A DNA stretch of 64,000 nucleotides from Deltaproteobacteria bacterium. Its GTDB lineage: Bacteria; Myxococcota_A; UBA9042. The notes below the pieces were generated by a model. That model saw nothing but the letters and a program-made list of their open reading frames with translations. It searched no databases and had not been told where the DNA came from. This document shows, piece by piece, positions 1-8,355 of the stretch (the first letter of the stretch is position 1; each line of letters begins with the position of its first letter). The stretch covers positions 1 to 64,000 of the forward strand of contig JACKFC010000009.1 in assembly GCA_020632665.1 (NCBI GenBank), in the 5' to 3' direction. A program made the position numbers and the translations under genes.

Positions 1-379
1 GGACGTGGCGACATTGTCGTTCGGGGTCCCGACACTTGAGCGCCTTCCTGCGGCGTTTGGTTGCTCAACCAGCGGGGGATCGGATCGTTGCCTTGGTCCT
101 GCACCGGGCACTTCCTCGGCTGAACCACCACTCCGCCGCGCCGAGCGACCTTGTGACAGTCCACTCACGAGAGTACCAAAGCGAGTTTGCCAAGGCAAGG
201 AGAACCGTCGACAGGAACCCTCGCTCGAGGGGGGTGTCGGGGCGGTCTCGGGAGGGCCGGCCGAGGGGGATCGTGGTAGGCTCGGCGGCACTCGTACGAG
301 GTCAAAACGACGAAAGGCGCCGTGGCATTCCACGGCGCCTTTCGAGGTTGTCGTCCTTCAGCTCCTGGGAGTCGAAGGT
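1..379. other. left-edge stretch without a supported gene
   Basis: Open frames run through this stretch on the plus strand, but they overlap the terminator and tRNA on the other strand. Their translations are Arg/Ser/Pro-rich with no recognisable domain. Apart from the terminator hairpin at 311-344, nothing functional can be supported. The tail of a gene starting outside the window cannot be excluded. Confidence 0.5.
311..344 (-). terminator. rho-independent terminator of tRNA-Gly
   Basis: A perfect 15-bp inverted repeat (311-325 with 330-344) has a 4-nt loop. Read on the minus strand it is followed by a T-containing tail (TCGTCGTTTTG). It lies 36 bp past the encoded CCA end of the tRNA, so it most likely ends that transcript. 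Confidence 0.85.
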
Positions 380-454
380 TGGAGCGGGAAACGGGATTTG
401 AACCCGCGACATCGACCTTGGCAAGGTCGCGCTCTACCGCTGAGCTATTCCCGC
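380..454 (-). tRNA. tRNA-Gly (anticodon GCC)
   Basis: On the minus strand the 5' end GCGGGAA pairs with TTCCCGC at the 3' end to give a 7-bp acceptor stem. The D arm contains AGCTCAGCGGTAGAGC. The anticodon loop is TTGCCAA, giving anticodon GCC flanked by a CGACC/GGTCG stem. The T arm carries GGGTTCAAATCCC. The discriminator is T at 383 and the CCA end is encoded (382-380). It decodes GGC and GGU glycine codons. Confidence 0.97.
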
Positions 455-539
455 GAGGGTCGGGGAGGTCTCCCCAGGTCCGGGCCGAGGCCCCCGGTGC
501 CGCGCAGGCACCGTGTCAGCTCCTGGCTGACGGACGGGC

Positions 540-568
540 TTCTTACTGGGGTCCTGAAGGGGTGTCAA
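540..568 (-). promoter_or_regulatory. sigma-70-like promoter for tRNA-Gly
   Basis: On the minus strand a perfect -35 TTGACA (568-563) is followed after 17 nt by TAAGAA (545-540). Transcription would begin about 80 nt before the mature tRNA 5' end, in the gap after the kinase stop codon. The -10 match is only partial. Confidence 0.6.
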
Positions 569-591
569 CACTCTTGCCGCACTTTTTTGCG

Positions 592-2649
592 CTACATCAT
601 GTCGACGGAATGGGCAGAAGTCTTGTTCGGCTTGACCGTCACGACCAAGGTCTTGGAAATCGAGCCCTTGGTCAGGGTGAAGGTGTGCTTTCCAGCCGGC
701 AGCTCCAGCGATCGCGGGGTCAGGCCGAGCTTCTTGCCCTTGAGGAAGACGTTGGCCCACGGCTTGGCCGAGATCGCGACCTTGCCCTTGCCTGCTGGCT
801 TCGCGCTGCCGCCGGCGCTCGCGCGGGGCACCTTGTCGAGCTTGACGTCGAAGGTCTCGAGTTGTGCCTTGACCAGGTAGGTCTGCTCGAAGTCCTTGTA
901 GTTCTCGGCCTTGGCCGTGACCTTGAAGCTATCGCCGAGTTTCAGATCGGGGACCTTGAAGTTGCCGCCGATGAGCGCAACGTCGGCGCCGTTGACTTGG
1001 ACCTGGGCGTTGTCGGGGTCGACCTGGAGGATGACGACGGGCACCGCGGCCGCGACCGGTGGCGGGGCCTCTTCCTTCTTCTCGGGCGGCGGCAGCTTGA
1101 CCTCGATCTGTTGACCATCGGTGTCTGCGACGGCTCGCTCGAGCTGCTTGCGGCCGTCGTCGCCGATCGCGAGGACCTTGAGCTCGGCGCCCTTCTCGAC
1201 CTCGAGTTCGACGTTCTCGCTGGTCGCTTCGGTCTGACCGTTGACCTTGATCTCGACCGCGCCGGGAGCGGAGATCTTGACCTTGACCTTGACGACCTCG
1301 GGCTCCGGCGGTGGCGTCGGCTGGGCATTCGCCGGCACCTCGGCTACGGGCGGGGGATCAGGCTGCTTGGTCGCGAAGTAGCCGCCGACACCGAGGGCCG
1401 CCACGACGAGCACGCCGATCCCGACGAAGAGGCCGGTATTGGACTTCGGCTGCGCTATCGGCTGCGACATCAAGGTCTGGCCGCTGCGGGCAGAGAGGAT
1501 CGCCGAAGCGCTGGCGTCGAGGGCCACCGTCGCGTCGCCGTCACCCGCCGGACCGAGAGGGGCCGAGGTGTCCAGCGCCACGGTCGCGTCGTCGGGCGCC
1601 GAGATCGCGACGTTGCTGCTGGAGGTATTCGGGCGACGCACGCCGGAGTTGGTGCGCAGCTCGTTGAGCGCGGCAGCCTCGGCGGCGACGTCCTGCTTGA
1701 GCTTGTTGATCTCTTCGTCGAAGAGCCCGTACATATAGTCGCGGAGCGAGACTGCGCTGGGATCCGGGACGGTCGAGTAGAACCAACGACGCAGATCGGA
1801 GACGAACTCGGAGACGTCGCGCTGCCGGTCGTCGCGCTCCTTGGCGAGCGATCGCTGCACGATCTTGTCGAGATCTTCGGGGACCTCGGGGTTCATCTCG
1901 GTCAGCGACGGAACCTCGGCCTTGAGCACGTTGTTGAGCGTCTCGAAGTCCGACTCGCCGACGAAGAGGCGCTTGCCCGAGAGCATCTCCCAGAGGCAGA
2001 CGCCGAGCGCGAAGAGGTCGCTGCGGGCGTCGAGCGGGCGGCCGCGCGCTTGCTCGGGGCTCATGTAGGCGCACTTGCCCTTGACCGTGCCGACACGGGT
2101 CTTGGTGGACCGGCTCGCCGCCTTGGCGATGCCGAAGTCCATGATCTTCACCTCACCGTTGTACGACACCATCATGTTGTGCGGTGAGATGTCGCGGTGG
2201 ATGATGTTCAGCGGCTTGCCGTCGACCTCGCGCTTGTGGGCGTAGTCGAGGCCCATGCCGGCCTCGATCATGATCAGCACGGCCTGGGCGATCGAGAGCG
2301 GCGTGCCCTGCTTGGTGCCGCGGTCGAGGACGCGCTTGAGGTCCTGGCCTTCGACGTATTCCATCGCGATGTAGTAGAGACCGTCGACCTCGTCGAAGTC
2401 GAAGATCTGGACCACGTTCGCGTGGTTGAGGTGCGCCGCGACGCGGGCCTCGTCCTGGAACATGGTGACGAAAGACTCGTCCTCGCAGAAGTGCGGCAGG
2501 ATGCGCTTGACGACGACGATCTTCTCGAAGCCCTCGGCGCCGACCGACTTGGCGCGGAAGATCTCCGCCATGCCGCCCATCGCGATTTTCTGCGTGAGGA
2601 AGTACCGCCCGAAGGGCTGTGGATACGAGTCACGCGTCCCAGTCGCCAT
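592..2649 (-). CDS. membrane Ser/Thr protein kinase with C-terminal PEGA-like domain
   Basis: A 685-residue Hanks-type kinase. The Gly-rich loop is near residues 22-32, with catalytic Lys48 in VVVKR, helix-C Glu67, the catalytic loop HRDISPHN (Asp153), DFG at 171-173 and SPE at 197-199, so the kinase should be active. The kinase domain ends near 280. A low-complexity linker leads to one membrane helix at about 406-428, followed by beta-rich segments and a PEGA-like repeat at about 622-660. The topology is a cytoplasmic kinase with an extracytoplasmic sensor. The ATG at 2649 was chosen because the frame further upstream is Arg/Ala-rich and unlike a protein N-terminus. The substrate is unknown. 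A PP2C phosphatase is encoded at 38957-40006, but nothing ties the two together. Confidence 0.93.
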   Translation of the reverse strand: MATGTRDSYPQPFGRYFLTQKIAMGGMAEIFRAKSVGAEGFEKIVVVKRILPHFCEDESFVTMFQDEARVAAHLNHANVVQIFDFDEVDGLYYIAMEYVEGQDLKRVLDRGTKQGTPLSIAQAVLIMIEAGMGLDYAHKREVDGKPLNIIHRDISPHNMMVSYNGEVKIMDFGIAKAASRSTKTRVGTVKGKCAYMSPEQARGRPLDARSDLFALGVCLWEMLSGKRLFVGESDFETLNNVLKAEVPSLTEMNPEVPEDLDKIVQRSLAKERDDRQRDVSEFVSDLRRWFYSTVPDPSAVSLRDYMYGLFDEEINKLKQDVAAEAAALNELRTNSGVRRPNTSSSNVAISAPDDATVALDTSAPLGPAGDGDATVALDASASAILSARSGQTLMSQPIAQPKSNTGLFVGIGVLVVAALGVGGYFATKQPDPPPVAEVPANAQPTPPPEPEVVKVKVKISAPGAVEIKVNGQTEATSENVELEVEKGAELKVLAIGDDGRKQLERAVADTDGQQIEVKLPPPEKKEEAPPPVAAAVPVVILQVDPDNAQVQVNGADVALIGGNFKVPDLKLGDSFKVTAKAENYKDFEQTYLVKAQLETFDVKLDKVPRASAGGSAKPAGKGKVAISAKPWANVFLKGKKLGLTPRSLELPAGKHTFTLTKGSISKTLVVTVKPNKTSAHSVDMM

Positions 2650-2850
2650 GCTCACTCTCTCGCAGCGCAGCCCAGGAGCGCGCGTCGCAATCGTCGTCGA
2701 TCGCGCAATGGCGCGCAGATCGACCCCGTGGCCAGATACACCGCGAACCGCCGGAACGCAACAAGGTGCCACAGGCCGCCGTCGGACGGCACCTGCGCAT
2801 ACGGAACGCGCTGTCGGGTGGCGGCGCGGGCGCGCCGGATGCGCGGGGCG

Positions 2851-3135
2851 CTACTTCTCTTCGCCCAGGTCGGCGATCAGGCGGCCCCAGATCTCCGCGT
2901 CGAGCAAGCCCTCGGTGTCGGCGTCGGCGGCGAAGTTCTCGCGGTTGACCCCGCCCTGCGGGCACTCGTGGCAGACCATCGAGCGGACGCGCAGCGCGTT
3001 CGCGTTCATGTAGTCGTCGAGGCAGGTGGCCAGGTAGAGGCGCTTGCCGCGGTAATCACAAACGAAGATGTCGGAGAGGCGCTTGGGGCGAGCGCTCAGC
3101 TCGTCACGGGTGGTGGGGCTCGACGTTCCGTTCAT
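2851..3135 (-). CDS. small Cys-containing hypothetical protein
   Basis: A 94-residue protein of unrecognised family. The ATG at 3135 has a good ribosome-binding site (AGAGGAA) 6 nt upstream. The central part contains a short CDYRGKRLYL segment, then a lone Cys, then CHEC. These four cysteines could bind metal, but the spacing matches no zinc ribbon I know. The N-terminus is polar with no signal peptide, so it is probably cytoplasmic. It lies 201 bp upstream of the kinase on the same strand and could be co-transcribed with it, though the gap is long. The function is not assigned. Confidence 0.7.
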   Translation of the reverse strand: MNGTSSPTTRDELSARPKRLSDIFVCDYRGKRLYLATCLDDYMNANALRVRSMVCHECPQGGVNRENFAADADTEGLLDAEIWGRLIADLGEEK

Positions 3136-3365
3136 GTGTCGTTCCTCTCGGCGCGCGGCCGGGGAGTGTTGGGGGTTGGCTTCCCTCCGGGTGGCGCACC
3201 TTACCGCGACGCCGCGATCGGTCAAGTCAGCATTTGTTTCGAGTTCTATTTCAACATGTTTGATGACAAAATTGGAGATTGCGCACGTCGCTTCGGCGGT
3301 GTCCGTGCGCTGCCGCTGCGGGTGGACGCTGGACCATCGCAGGGCGGACCACTAACCTGCCGCGC

Positions 3366-5363
3366 ATGGGTGATGCCGCGCTCCTTCGACGCACGATCCA
3401 CGCGATACGGATCGCTCTTGTCGCAGCATGCTTGGTCTGCGGCTTGGCCGGCGAAGCCGACGCCTACGACGCGTACCGCGATGCGGCCGGACGGCCGCTG
3501 CGCTGGGCCGATCGGGAAGTCGCGGTCTTCGTCGCCTCGGAAGCGGTTGGCGGGGTCTCGGTCGGCGCCATCGACGCCGCGGCCAAGGCTGCGATCGCAG
3601 CGTGGAGGGCACCAGCGGCACCACGGCTCCACTTGGTCTATGGCGGATTGGTCGGCAAGTCTGCTGGCTTCGACATCACACTGCTGTTGAGCGACGAGGG
3701 GGTCGACCCGCGGGCCGGAGAGCCGGTGGGCAGCGTCCGCATCGACGCCCGAGAAGGCGAGATTTTGCGGGCTGACATCAGCGTCAACGTACGGGATCTG
3801 CGCTTTGGCCCGGCCGAAGACGGCGATGCGCGGCTGCGGGCCGACCTGCGCGCGGTGGTGACCCACTTACTCGGACACGCGCTGGGCCTCGCCCATAGTC
3901 GGGAGCTCGAGGCGACGATGGGATTCCTGCCGATCGACGCCGACAAGCGCAGCCTCGAGAGCGACGATATCAGCGGCCTGCGCTACCAATACGGCGGGGC
4001 CATCAGCGGTGAATCGTGTGACGCTTGCGAGGGGGACGGCGACTGCCGCGACGGGATGCTCTGCCTGCGCTGGCCCAACGGCAGCGCCTATTGTGCTGCG
4101 CCGTGCGTGAGCCATGACGAGTGCCGGGTGGGGCAGAGTTGCGGTGTGTGGGCCGAGGGCACGGCGTGCTTGCCCAACGGCGGCCACTGCGCCCCAGACC
4201 TAGAGTCGGCAGCGCACGGCAAGCCCTGCGCGAGCGATCTCTCCTGCGGCGACCTCTTCTGCCTGGCGATCGGCGACAAGGGCTTCTGCACGATCGGCTG
4301 CGCCGGATTCTGTGGCCAGTTCGGCAGCTGCACGACGGTTCAGATCGGCGGCACGCTGGCAGGGCTCTGCCTGCCCGACGACAGCGTCGGCGGCTTCGGC
4401 GCCCCTTGCGAGGCGGCGCCCGATTGTGCCTCGCTGCAGTGCGCCGCGACCGCTGACGGCGGCGGCCGTTGTGCCATCCCGTGCAGCGCCGGATGCCCGA
4501 AGGACGCGATCTGCGACGAGCTCGGCTTCTGTGTGCGCCCCGGGGCGCGACCGGTCGGCTGGCCCTGCGCGAGCGGTTTCGACTGTAGCAGCGGACATTG
4601 CGCCGAGAGCGGCGGGACGTTCCCACGGGTCTGCGCGCTGCCCTGCGAACTCGCAGGTGACTGCCCGGACGGCACAGGGTGCACGCCGACCCAGGCCGGC
4701 AGCTTCTGCCTGCCCTTCGGCGCCGCGCCAGTGGGCTTTCCCTGCCTGCAGAGCGGCGCGTGTGGGCCGGACCGACGTTGTGTGGCGAGCGACGTCCCAG
4801 ATGTCGGCGAGTGCCGAGAAGCGTGCGATCCCTTCGGTGACGGCACCGATTGCGTCGCCGGCGGACGCTGTCGATGGGAGGCCGGCGCCGGCCATTGCGC
4901 GCCGTCGGGGGGCGGAGCGTTGGTCGGCGCGCCTTGCGGTCCGGACGAAGCGTGCCGGGTGGACTTGGTCTGCGTCGAAGAGGCCGGGTTCGCGCGCTGC
5001 GCTGTCGATTGCGATCCTGCGAGCGGCGCGGGCTGCGGTGACACGGAGCATTGCGTGGCGCTTTCCGGCGACGAGAGCAGCGCGGGTCCGCCACGCGGCA
5101 TCTGCGCCGCAGACGCGGGGGCATCGGCTCGCTTCGTGGCGCCCGCACCCGAGCCCGCGAAGGCCAACTTCGCCGCGCGGCCCCTGGGCCTCTCGGACGT
5201 GGTGCGCTGGGCGCCGCCGAAGGATCCGCCGCTCGAGGACGACGGCGGCTGCAGCGCAACGAGGCGGGCAAGAGGCTCGTCCGGCAGGTTGTGGCTGCTG
5301 GTGTGCGCGGCGTTGACCATCGGGGCGCTTGGTCGCGCCGTGCGCCGGACGACCTCGGGGTGA
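3366..5363 (+). CDS. matrixin-like secreted protein with Cys-rich repeats, catalytic Glu missing
   Basis: A 665-residue exported protein starting with a signal peptide (hydrophobic stretch then GEADA). Residues about 30-215 look like a matrixin/M10-type metalloprotease: the motif HLLGHALGLAH supplies zinc ligands His167, His171 and His177, and the family-typical ending LESDDISGLRYQYG follows. Position 168, normally the catalytic Glu, is Leu, so the domain is probably proteolytically dead. From about 218 to 590 there are repeated Cys-rich units of about 45 residues (CxxDxxC / CxxGxxC spacing). The end has one membrane helix followed by Arg residues, like a C-terminal surface-sorting tail. The stop overlaps the start of the next gene (GTGA), so the two are translationally coupled. 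The ATG at 3366 was chosen because it opens the signal peptide. Confidence 0.85.
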   Translation: MGDAALLRRTIHAIRIALVAACLVCGLAGEADAYDAYRDAAGRPLRWADREVAVFVASEAVGGVSVGAIDAAAKAAIAAWRAPAAPRLHLVYGGLVGKSAGFDITLLLSDEGVDPRAGEPVGSVRIDAREGEILRADISVNVRDLRFGPAEDGDARLRADLRAVVTHLLGHALGLAHSRELEATMGFLPIDADKRSLESDDISGLRYQYGGAISGESCDACEGDGDCRDGMLCLRWPNGSAYCAAPCVSHDECRVGQSCGVWAEGTACLPNGGHCAPDLESAAHGKPCASDLSCGDLFCLAIGDKGFCTIGCAGFCGQFGSCTTVQIGGTLAGLCLPDDSVGGFGAPCEAAPDCASLQCAATADGGGRCAIPCSAGCPKDAICDELGFCVRPGARPVGWPCASGFDCSSGHCAESGGTFPRVCALPCELAGDCPDGTGCTPTQAGSFCLPFGAAPVGFPCLQSGACGPDRRCVASDVPDVGECREACDPFGDGTDCVAGGRCRWEAGAGHCAPSGGGALVGAPCGPDEACRVDLVCVEEAGFARCAVDCDPASGAGCGDTEHCVALSGDESSAGPPRGICAADAGASARFVAPAPEPAKANFAARPLGLSDVVRWAPPKDPPLEDDGGCSATRRARGSSGRLWLLVCAALTIGALGRAVRRTTSG

Positions 5364-7348
5364 GCGGCCCCAGGCGCTCGACAGCCGAGATGCGTGCCCT
5401 CGGTGCTGCGCTCGAAGCGGAGATCGGACCGTCGTCGGTGGTGCGCGGCGATCGCCTTGCGGGACCGGCGGACGCATTCGTCGCATTCGCCCGCGACGCC
5501 CGATCGGCGGCGGCGGTATGCCGAGTCGCGGCTGCGAGCGGCGCACGGATCGCGGCTTGGCACGGGTTCGCCGAGCGCCTGCCCCACGGCGCCGATGTCA
5601 TCCTCGCGCTCGGTACGCTGCGCAGCGCGGAGATCGTCCTCGACGCTTCGGGATTGCCAGCCTCGATTCGTGTCGGCGGCGGGCTCACCCTCGGCGAGGC
5701 AGAAGCAGCGCTACGGCGGGCTGGCGCCACCCTCGGCGGCCTCGCCGGCGTCGACGCGAGCTTGCCAGTGGGTAGCTGGCTGCGGCCGGAGGGGCTCTCG
5801 TGGCCCGTCGGGGGTCCGACGATGCGGCCGCGCCGCGTGCTCGGGATGCGTCGGGGCGGCGACTTCGTCGAGAGTCGGCGTTGGCACGAGATTGGCGGAT
5901 TCTTCGGGATCGTCGAGGCCGAACTCGTCGTCGCCGGGCCGACGATGGGTCATCGGCAAGCGGCATGGCGCTTCCCGGATCTCGCGGCCGGGTTGGCAGC
6001 GCTGGCCCCACTGAGCGACGCCGATCCGGAAGCCGAACTCGATGCGATCGCGGAGGAAAGCCTCGACCGGGCTGCGCTTTGGTTGCCGTGCACGGCGGAG
6101 AGCGAGCGATGGACCTCGGCGCTGACCTCGGTCTTCCCGCGGACGGCGGCGTGGCTGGACGCGTGGCGGCAGGGTGCGCGGCGCGGCGGCGTGGTGGTGG
6201 CGCAGATCTACGACGAACCGGGCGTGGCTGCTGTGCGCATGGCGTCGCTCGACCATCAGGCGCGCGGCCTGGGTGGCCACGCAGTCAGCGATGCGGACGC
6301 CGCCGATCTGGTCGGGCTGCTACCGGCCGAGGCGCGGTTCGCCGACGCCGCCGCAGCTCGCCGCGGGGAGACGATCTGGCGCGACGCAGGTATCGCGTCG
6401 GCAAGTGCGACGCTCGCGATGGCGACCGATGGCACGTTGCCGTGGTGGTCGGCCTATCGGGCACGGGGGCCGAGTGCGCTGGCGTGGAAGGCGATCCATG
6501 TCGCCGAGACGCAGCAACAGTCGAGGCCGCCCGATGCAGTCGGGGCACCGGCGCGGGTCGGTGCGTGCGCGCAGCAGCTGGCGGGCCGCATTCGGCAAGG
6601 CGGGACGGATCGGGAGGTCCCGGCGATCGCCGAAGCGCGCGGTCCATTGCTGTGGACAACGGCGACCACGCCATGGCGACAGGTTCGGCGCTTCCTGGAA
6701 CGCCACGACGCCGAAGCGCCCCTGGCAGACGAAGCGACCGACACGCTGCCGCTGCACACAATCGTTGCGGCATGGGCCAGCCTCGGGGTCGACGCACCGA
6801 GCGCTCGCCTGCCCCTCGGCCTGCGTGGCGGCAGCGCGACGCTCGGCCCTTGGCTGGATGGGCTCGGCTTGGTCTGGTCGGACGGTCGCGTCACCAGCGC
6901 GTCGATCGCGGGACCGCGGGCGTTGGACGAGCGATTGGACGCCGTGGCGACCGGTGCAGCCCATGCGTGGACGCTTCGCTGGCGTCGACCGGCGGACCAT
7001 GCCCATGCCGACTGGATGTGGCGTGGCGAAGTCGAAGTCGCGTCGCGCCTCGACGCGCTGGTGCCGCGCGCGATCGGATTGGAGCGCTTGCTGCTGCGGC
7101 GGGACGATGACGCAACCGAAGTACGACTCCGCCTGCGCGGTCGACGGACGACCGTGCGTCGCACGCTCGACCGATTGCAGCGCGCGATGCCGGGGCTACG
7201 CCCTGCCCTTGGCCCGTGGCCGAGCTTGGATCGCGTTACGCTGCGGTGGCGAATTTGGCCGATGGACGCGTCGTTGCCGCGCTCCTTCGCCGCATTGGTC
7301 GGCGTCGGCGACGGTGCCTGGTGGCTGGCGACCGAGGAGGCCGGATGA
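5360..7348 (+). CDS. large FAD-linked oxidase (GlcD/GlcE-like)
   Basis: A 662-residue protein if it starts at the GTG overlapping the previous stop (GTGA); an in-frame ATG at 5390 is an alternative start. The N-terminal third resembles the PCMH/VAO-type FAD-binding domain: a hydrophobic strand ending in ASIRVGGGLTLGEAEAAL, then ATLGGLAG and a Gly-rich GFFGIVEAEL segment. The remaining two-thirds is divergent, and I cannot match it confidently to a known cap domain. It lies directly before a 4Fe-4S protein with an ATGA overlap, the arrangement of glycolate-oxidase-like GlcD/GlcF pairs. Such enzymes oxidise 2-hydroxy acids and pass electrons through the Fe-S partner to the membrane. The substrate here is unknown. 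Confidence 0.72.
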   Translation: MSGPRRSTAEMRALGAALEAEIGPSSVVRGDRLAGPADAFVAFARDARSAAAVCRVAAASGARIAAWHGFAERLPHGADVILALGTLRSAEIVLDASGLPASIRVGGGLTLGEAEAALRRAGATLGGLAGVDASLPVGSWLRPEGLSWPVGGPTMRPRRVLGMRRGGDFVESRRWHEIGGFFGIVEAELVVAGPTMGHRQAAWRFPDLAAGLAALAPLSDADPEAELDAIAEESLDRAALWLPCTAESERWTSALTSVFPRTAAWLDAWRQGARRGGVVVAQIYDEPGVAAVRMASLDHQARGLGGHAVSDADAADLVGLLPAEARFADAAAARRGETIWRDAGIASASATLAMATDGTLPWWSAYRARGPSALAWKAIHVAETQQQSRPPDAVGAPARVGACAQQLAGRIRQGGTDREVPAIAEARGPLLWTTATTPWRQVRRFLERHDAEAPLADEATDTLPLHTIVAAWASLGVDAPSARLPLGLRGGSATLGPWLDGLGLVWSDGRVTSASIAGPRALDERLDAVATGAAHAWTLRWRRPADHAHADWMWRGEVEVASRLDALVPRAIGLERLLLRRDDDATEVRLRLRGRRTTVRRTLDRLQRAMPGLRPALGPWPSLDRVTLRWRIWPMDASLPRSFAALVGVGDGAWWLATEEAG

Positions 7349-8355
7349 GTCAGGAGTGGGCCGCGGTCTGCATCCGATGTCCGTCGCTCTGCGCCCCGGC
7401 TTGCCCTTCGTTCGTCGCCTCCGGCCGCGAAGACCAGAGCCCACGCTCGATGGTGCTCGAGGCCAGCGTGCGGAGCCCTGCCCTGGGGACGGTGCGCTGC
7501 CTGGATTGTGGCGCGTGCGAATCGGCATGTGCAGTGCGCGTTCCGGTCCGCTCGCTGCTGCAGCAAGTGCGCGGTGCCGCGGCCGCGGCTGCGGGCTTGG
7601 CGTCCGGTCCGGAGGCGGTCGGAGCGCTGCACCAAGCGTGGCGAGAAGCGCCTGCGCATCGGGCCCGGACCGTCGTCATCGGAAGCTGCGGCTGTGGCGC
7701 GCACGCCGCCGAGAGCGCGGCGATCGTCGCGTTCGCACAGGCGCGCGGCGCGACGGGCGTGGTCGCGTTGGAGGGCGTGGATTGCGGCCGGCGGCTGCGA
7801 GCCTCTGGGCAGACCGAGGCGCTGCGCGCCTTGGCGCCGCTGGTCGGTGCGGCGCTGGCCGGCGTGCGCTCATTGGTGGTGCCCTCGCGCCATTGCGCAC
7901 GCACCATCGAGGCGCTGGCGGAGCAGGCCGGCCTGGTCGCGTTCTACGTCTCGACCGTCGACAATTGGCTGGCTCGCTTCGGCGTCGCGGCGGCGGCACC
8001 GCACGAGAAGATGACGCGATTCGGGCCGTGTGGCGGTGATGCGAGCGGGGCAGGCGCGAGTGGAGCAGGCTGGCCGCCGCGGCCGACCTGTTGCGGCGCC
8101 GGGGAGCCGTTTGCGTCGGCGGCACCGGAGGACGCAGACCGGGTCGGCATCGCGCTGCTCGACGAAATCGCGGGGGGCGAAGCGAACGTGGTCCACGTCG
8201 AGGACGCGTTGTGCCGTGCCCACCTGCAGCGTTTGGCGGCGCGCCGCGGTGTTTCGGTCCGCGTGGTTTCGCGGATCGAGCGCGTCTTGGCCGATGCGGG
8301 CCTGGATTCGGGCGCTGCGCAGCGCCAGGCGGCGCGGCCGAACGCAGAGGACTAG
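7345..8355 (+). CDS. GlcF-like 4Fe-4S oxidoreductase subunit
   Basis: A 336-residue protein. Two ferredoxin-type cluster motifs are near the N-terminus: CIRCPSLCAPACP, where the second gap is one residue longer than usual (C-x2-C-x3-C-x3-CP), and CLDCGACESAC. The C-terminal part has scattered Cys/His (GSCGCG, DCGRRL, PTCCGAGEPF), but only one clear remnant of the CCG domain that normally occurs twice in GlcF/HdrB proteins. It probably takes electrons from the flavoprotein encoded just upstream (ATGA overlap). Its stop codon shares the palindrome CTAG with the stop of the convergent gene at 8352. Confidence 0.75.
   Translation: MSQEWAAVCIRCPSLCAPACPSFVASGREDQSPRSMVLEASVRSPALGTVRCLDCGACESACAVRVPVRSLLQQVRGAAAAAAGLASGPEAVGALHQAWREAPAHRARTVVIGSCGCGAHAAESAAIVAFAQARGATGVVALEGVDCGRRLRASGQTEALRALAPLVGAALAGVRSLVVPSRHCARTIEALAEQAGLVAFYVSTVDNWLARFGVAAAAPHEKMTRFGPCGGDASGAGASGAGWPPRPTCCGAGEPFASAAPEDADRVGIALLDEIAGGEANVVHVEDALCRAHLQRLAARRGVSVRVVSRIERVLADAGLDSGAAQRQAARPNAED

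Noticed and set aside
36..401. Open frame on the plus strand at the left edge
   Set aside because: It runs through the tRNA terminator and into the tRNA gene on the other strand, and its composition is not protein-like.
2758..2771. Sigma-54-like TGGCAC ... TTGC on the minus strand upstream of the kinase
   Set aside because: The spacer between TGGCAC and TTGC is 4 nt instead of 5 (GG-N9-GC). Sigma-54 promoters tolerate such spacing poorly, and no palindrome accompanies it.
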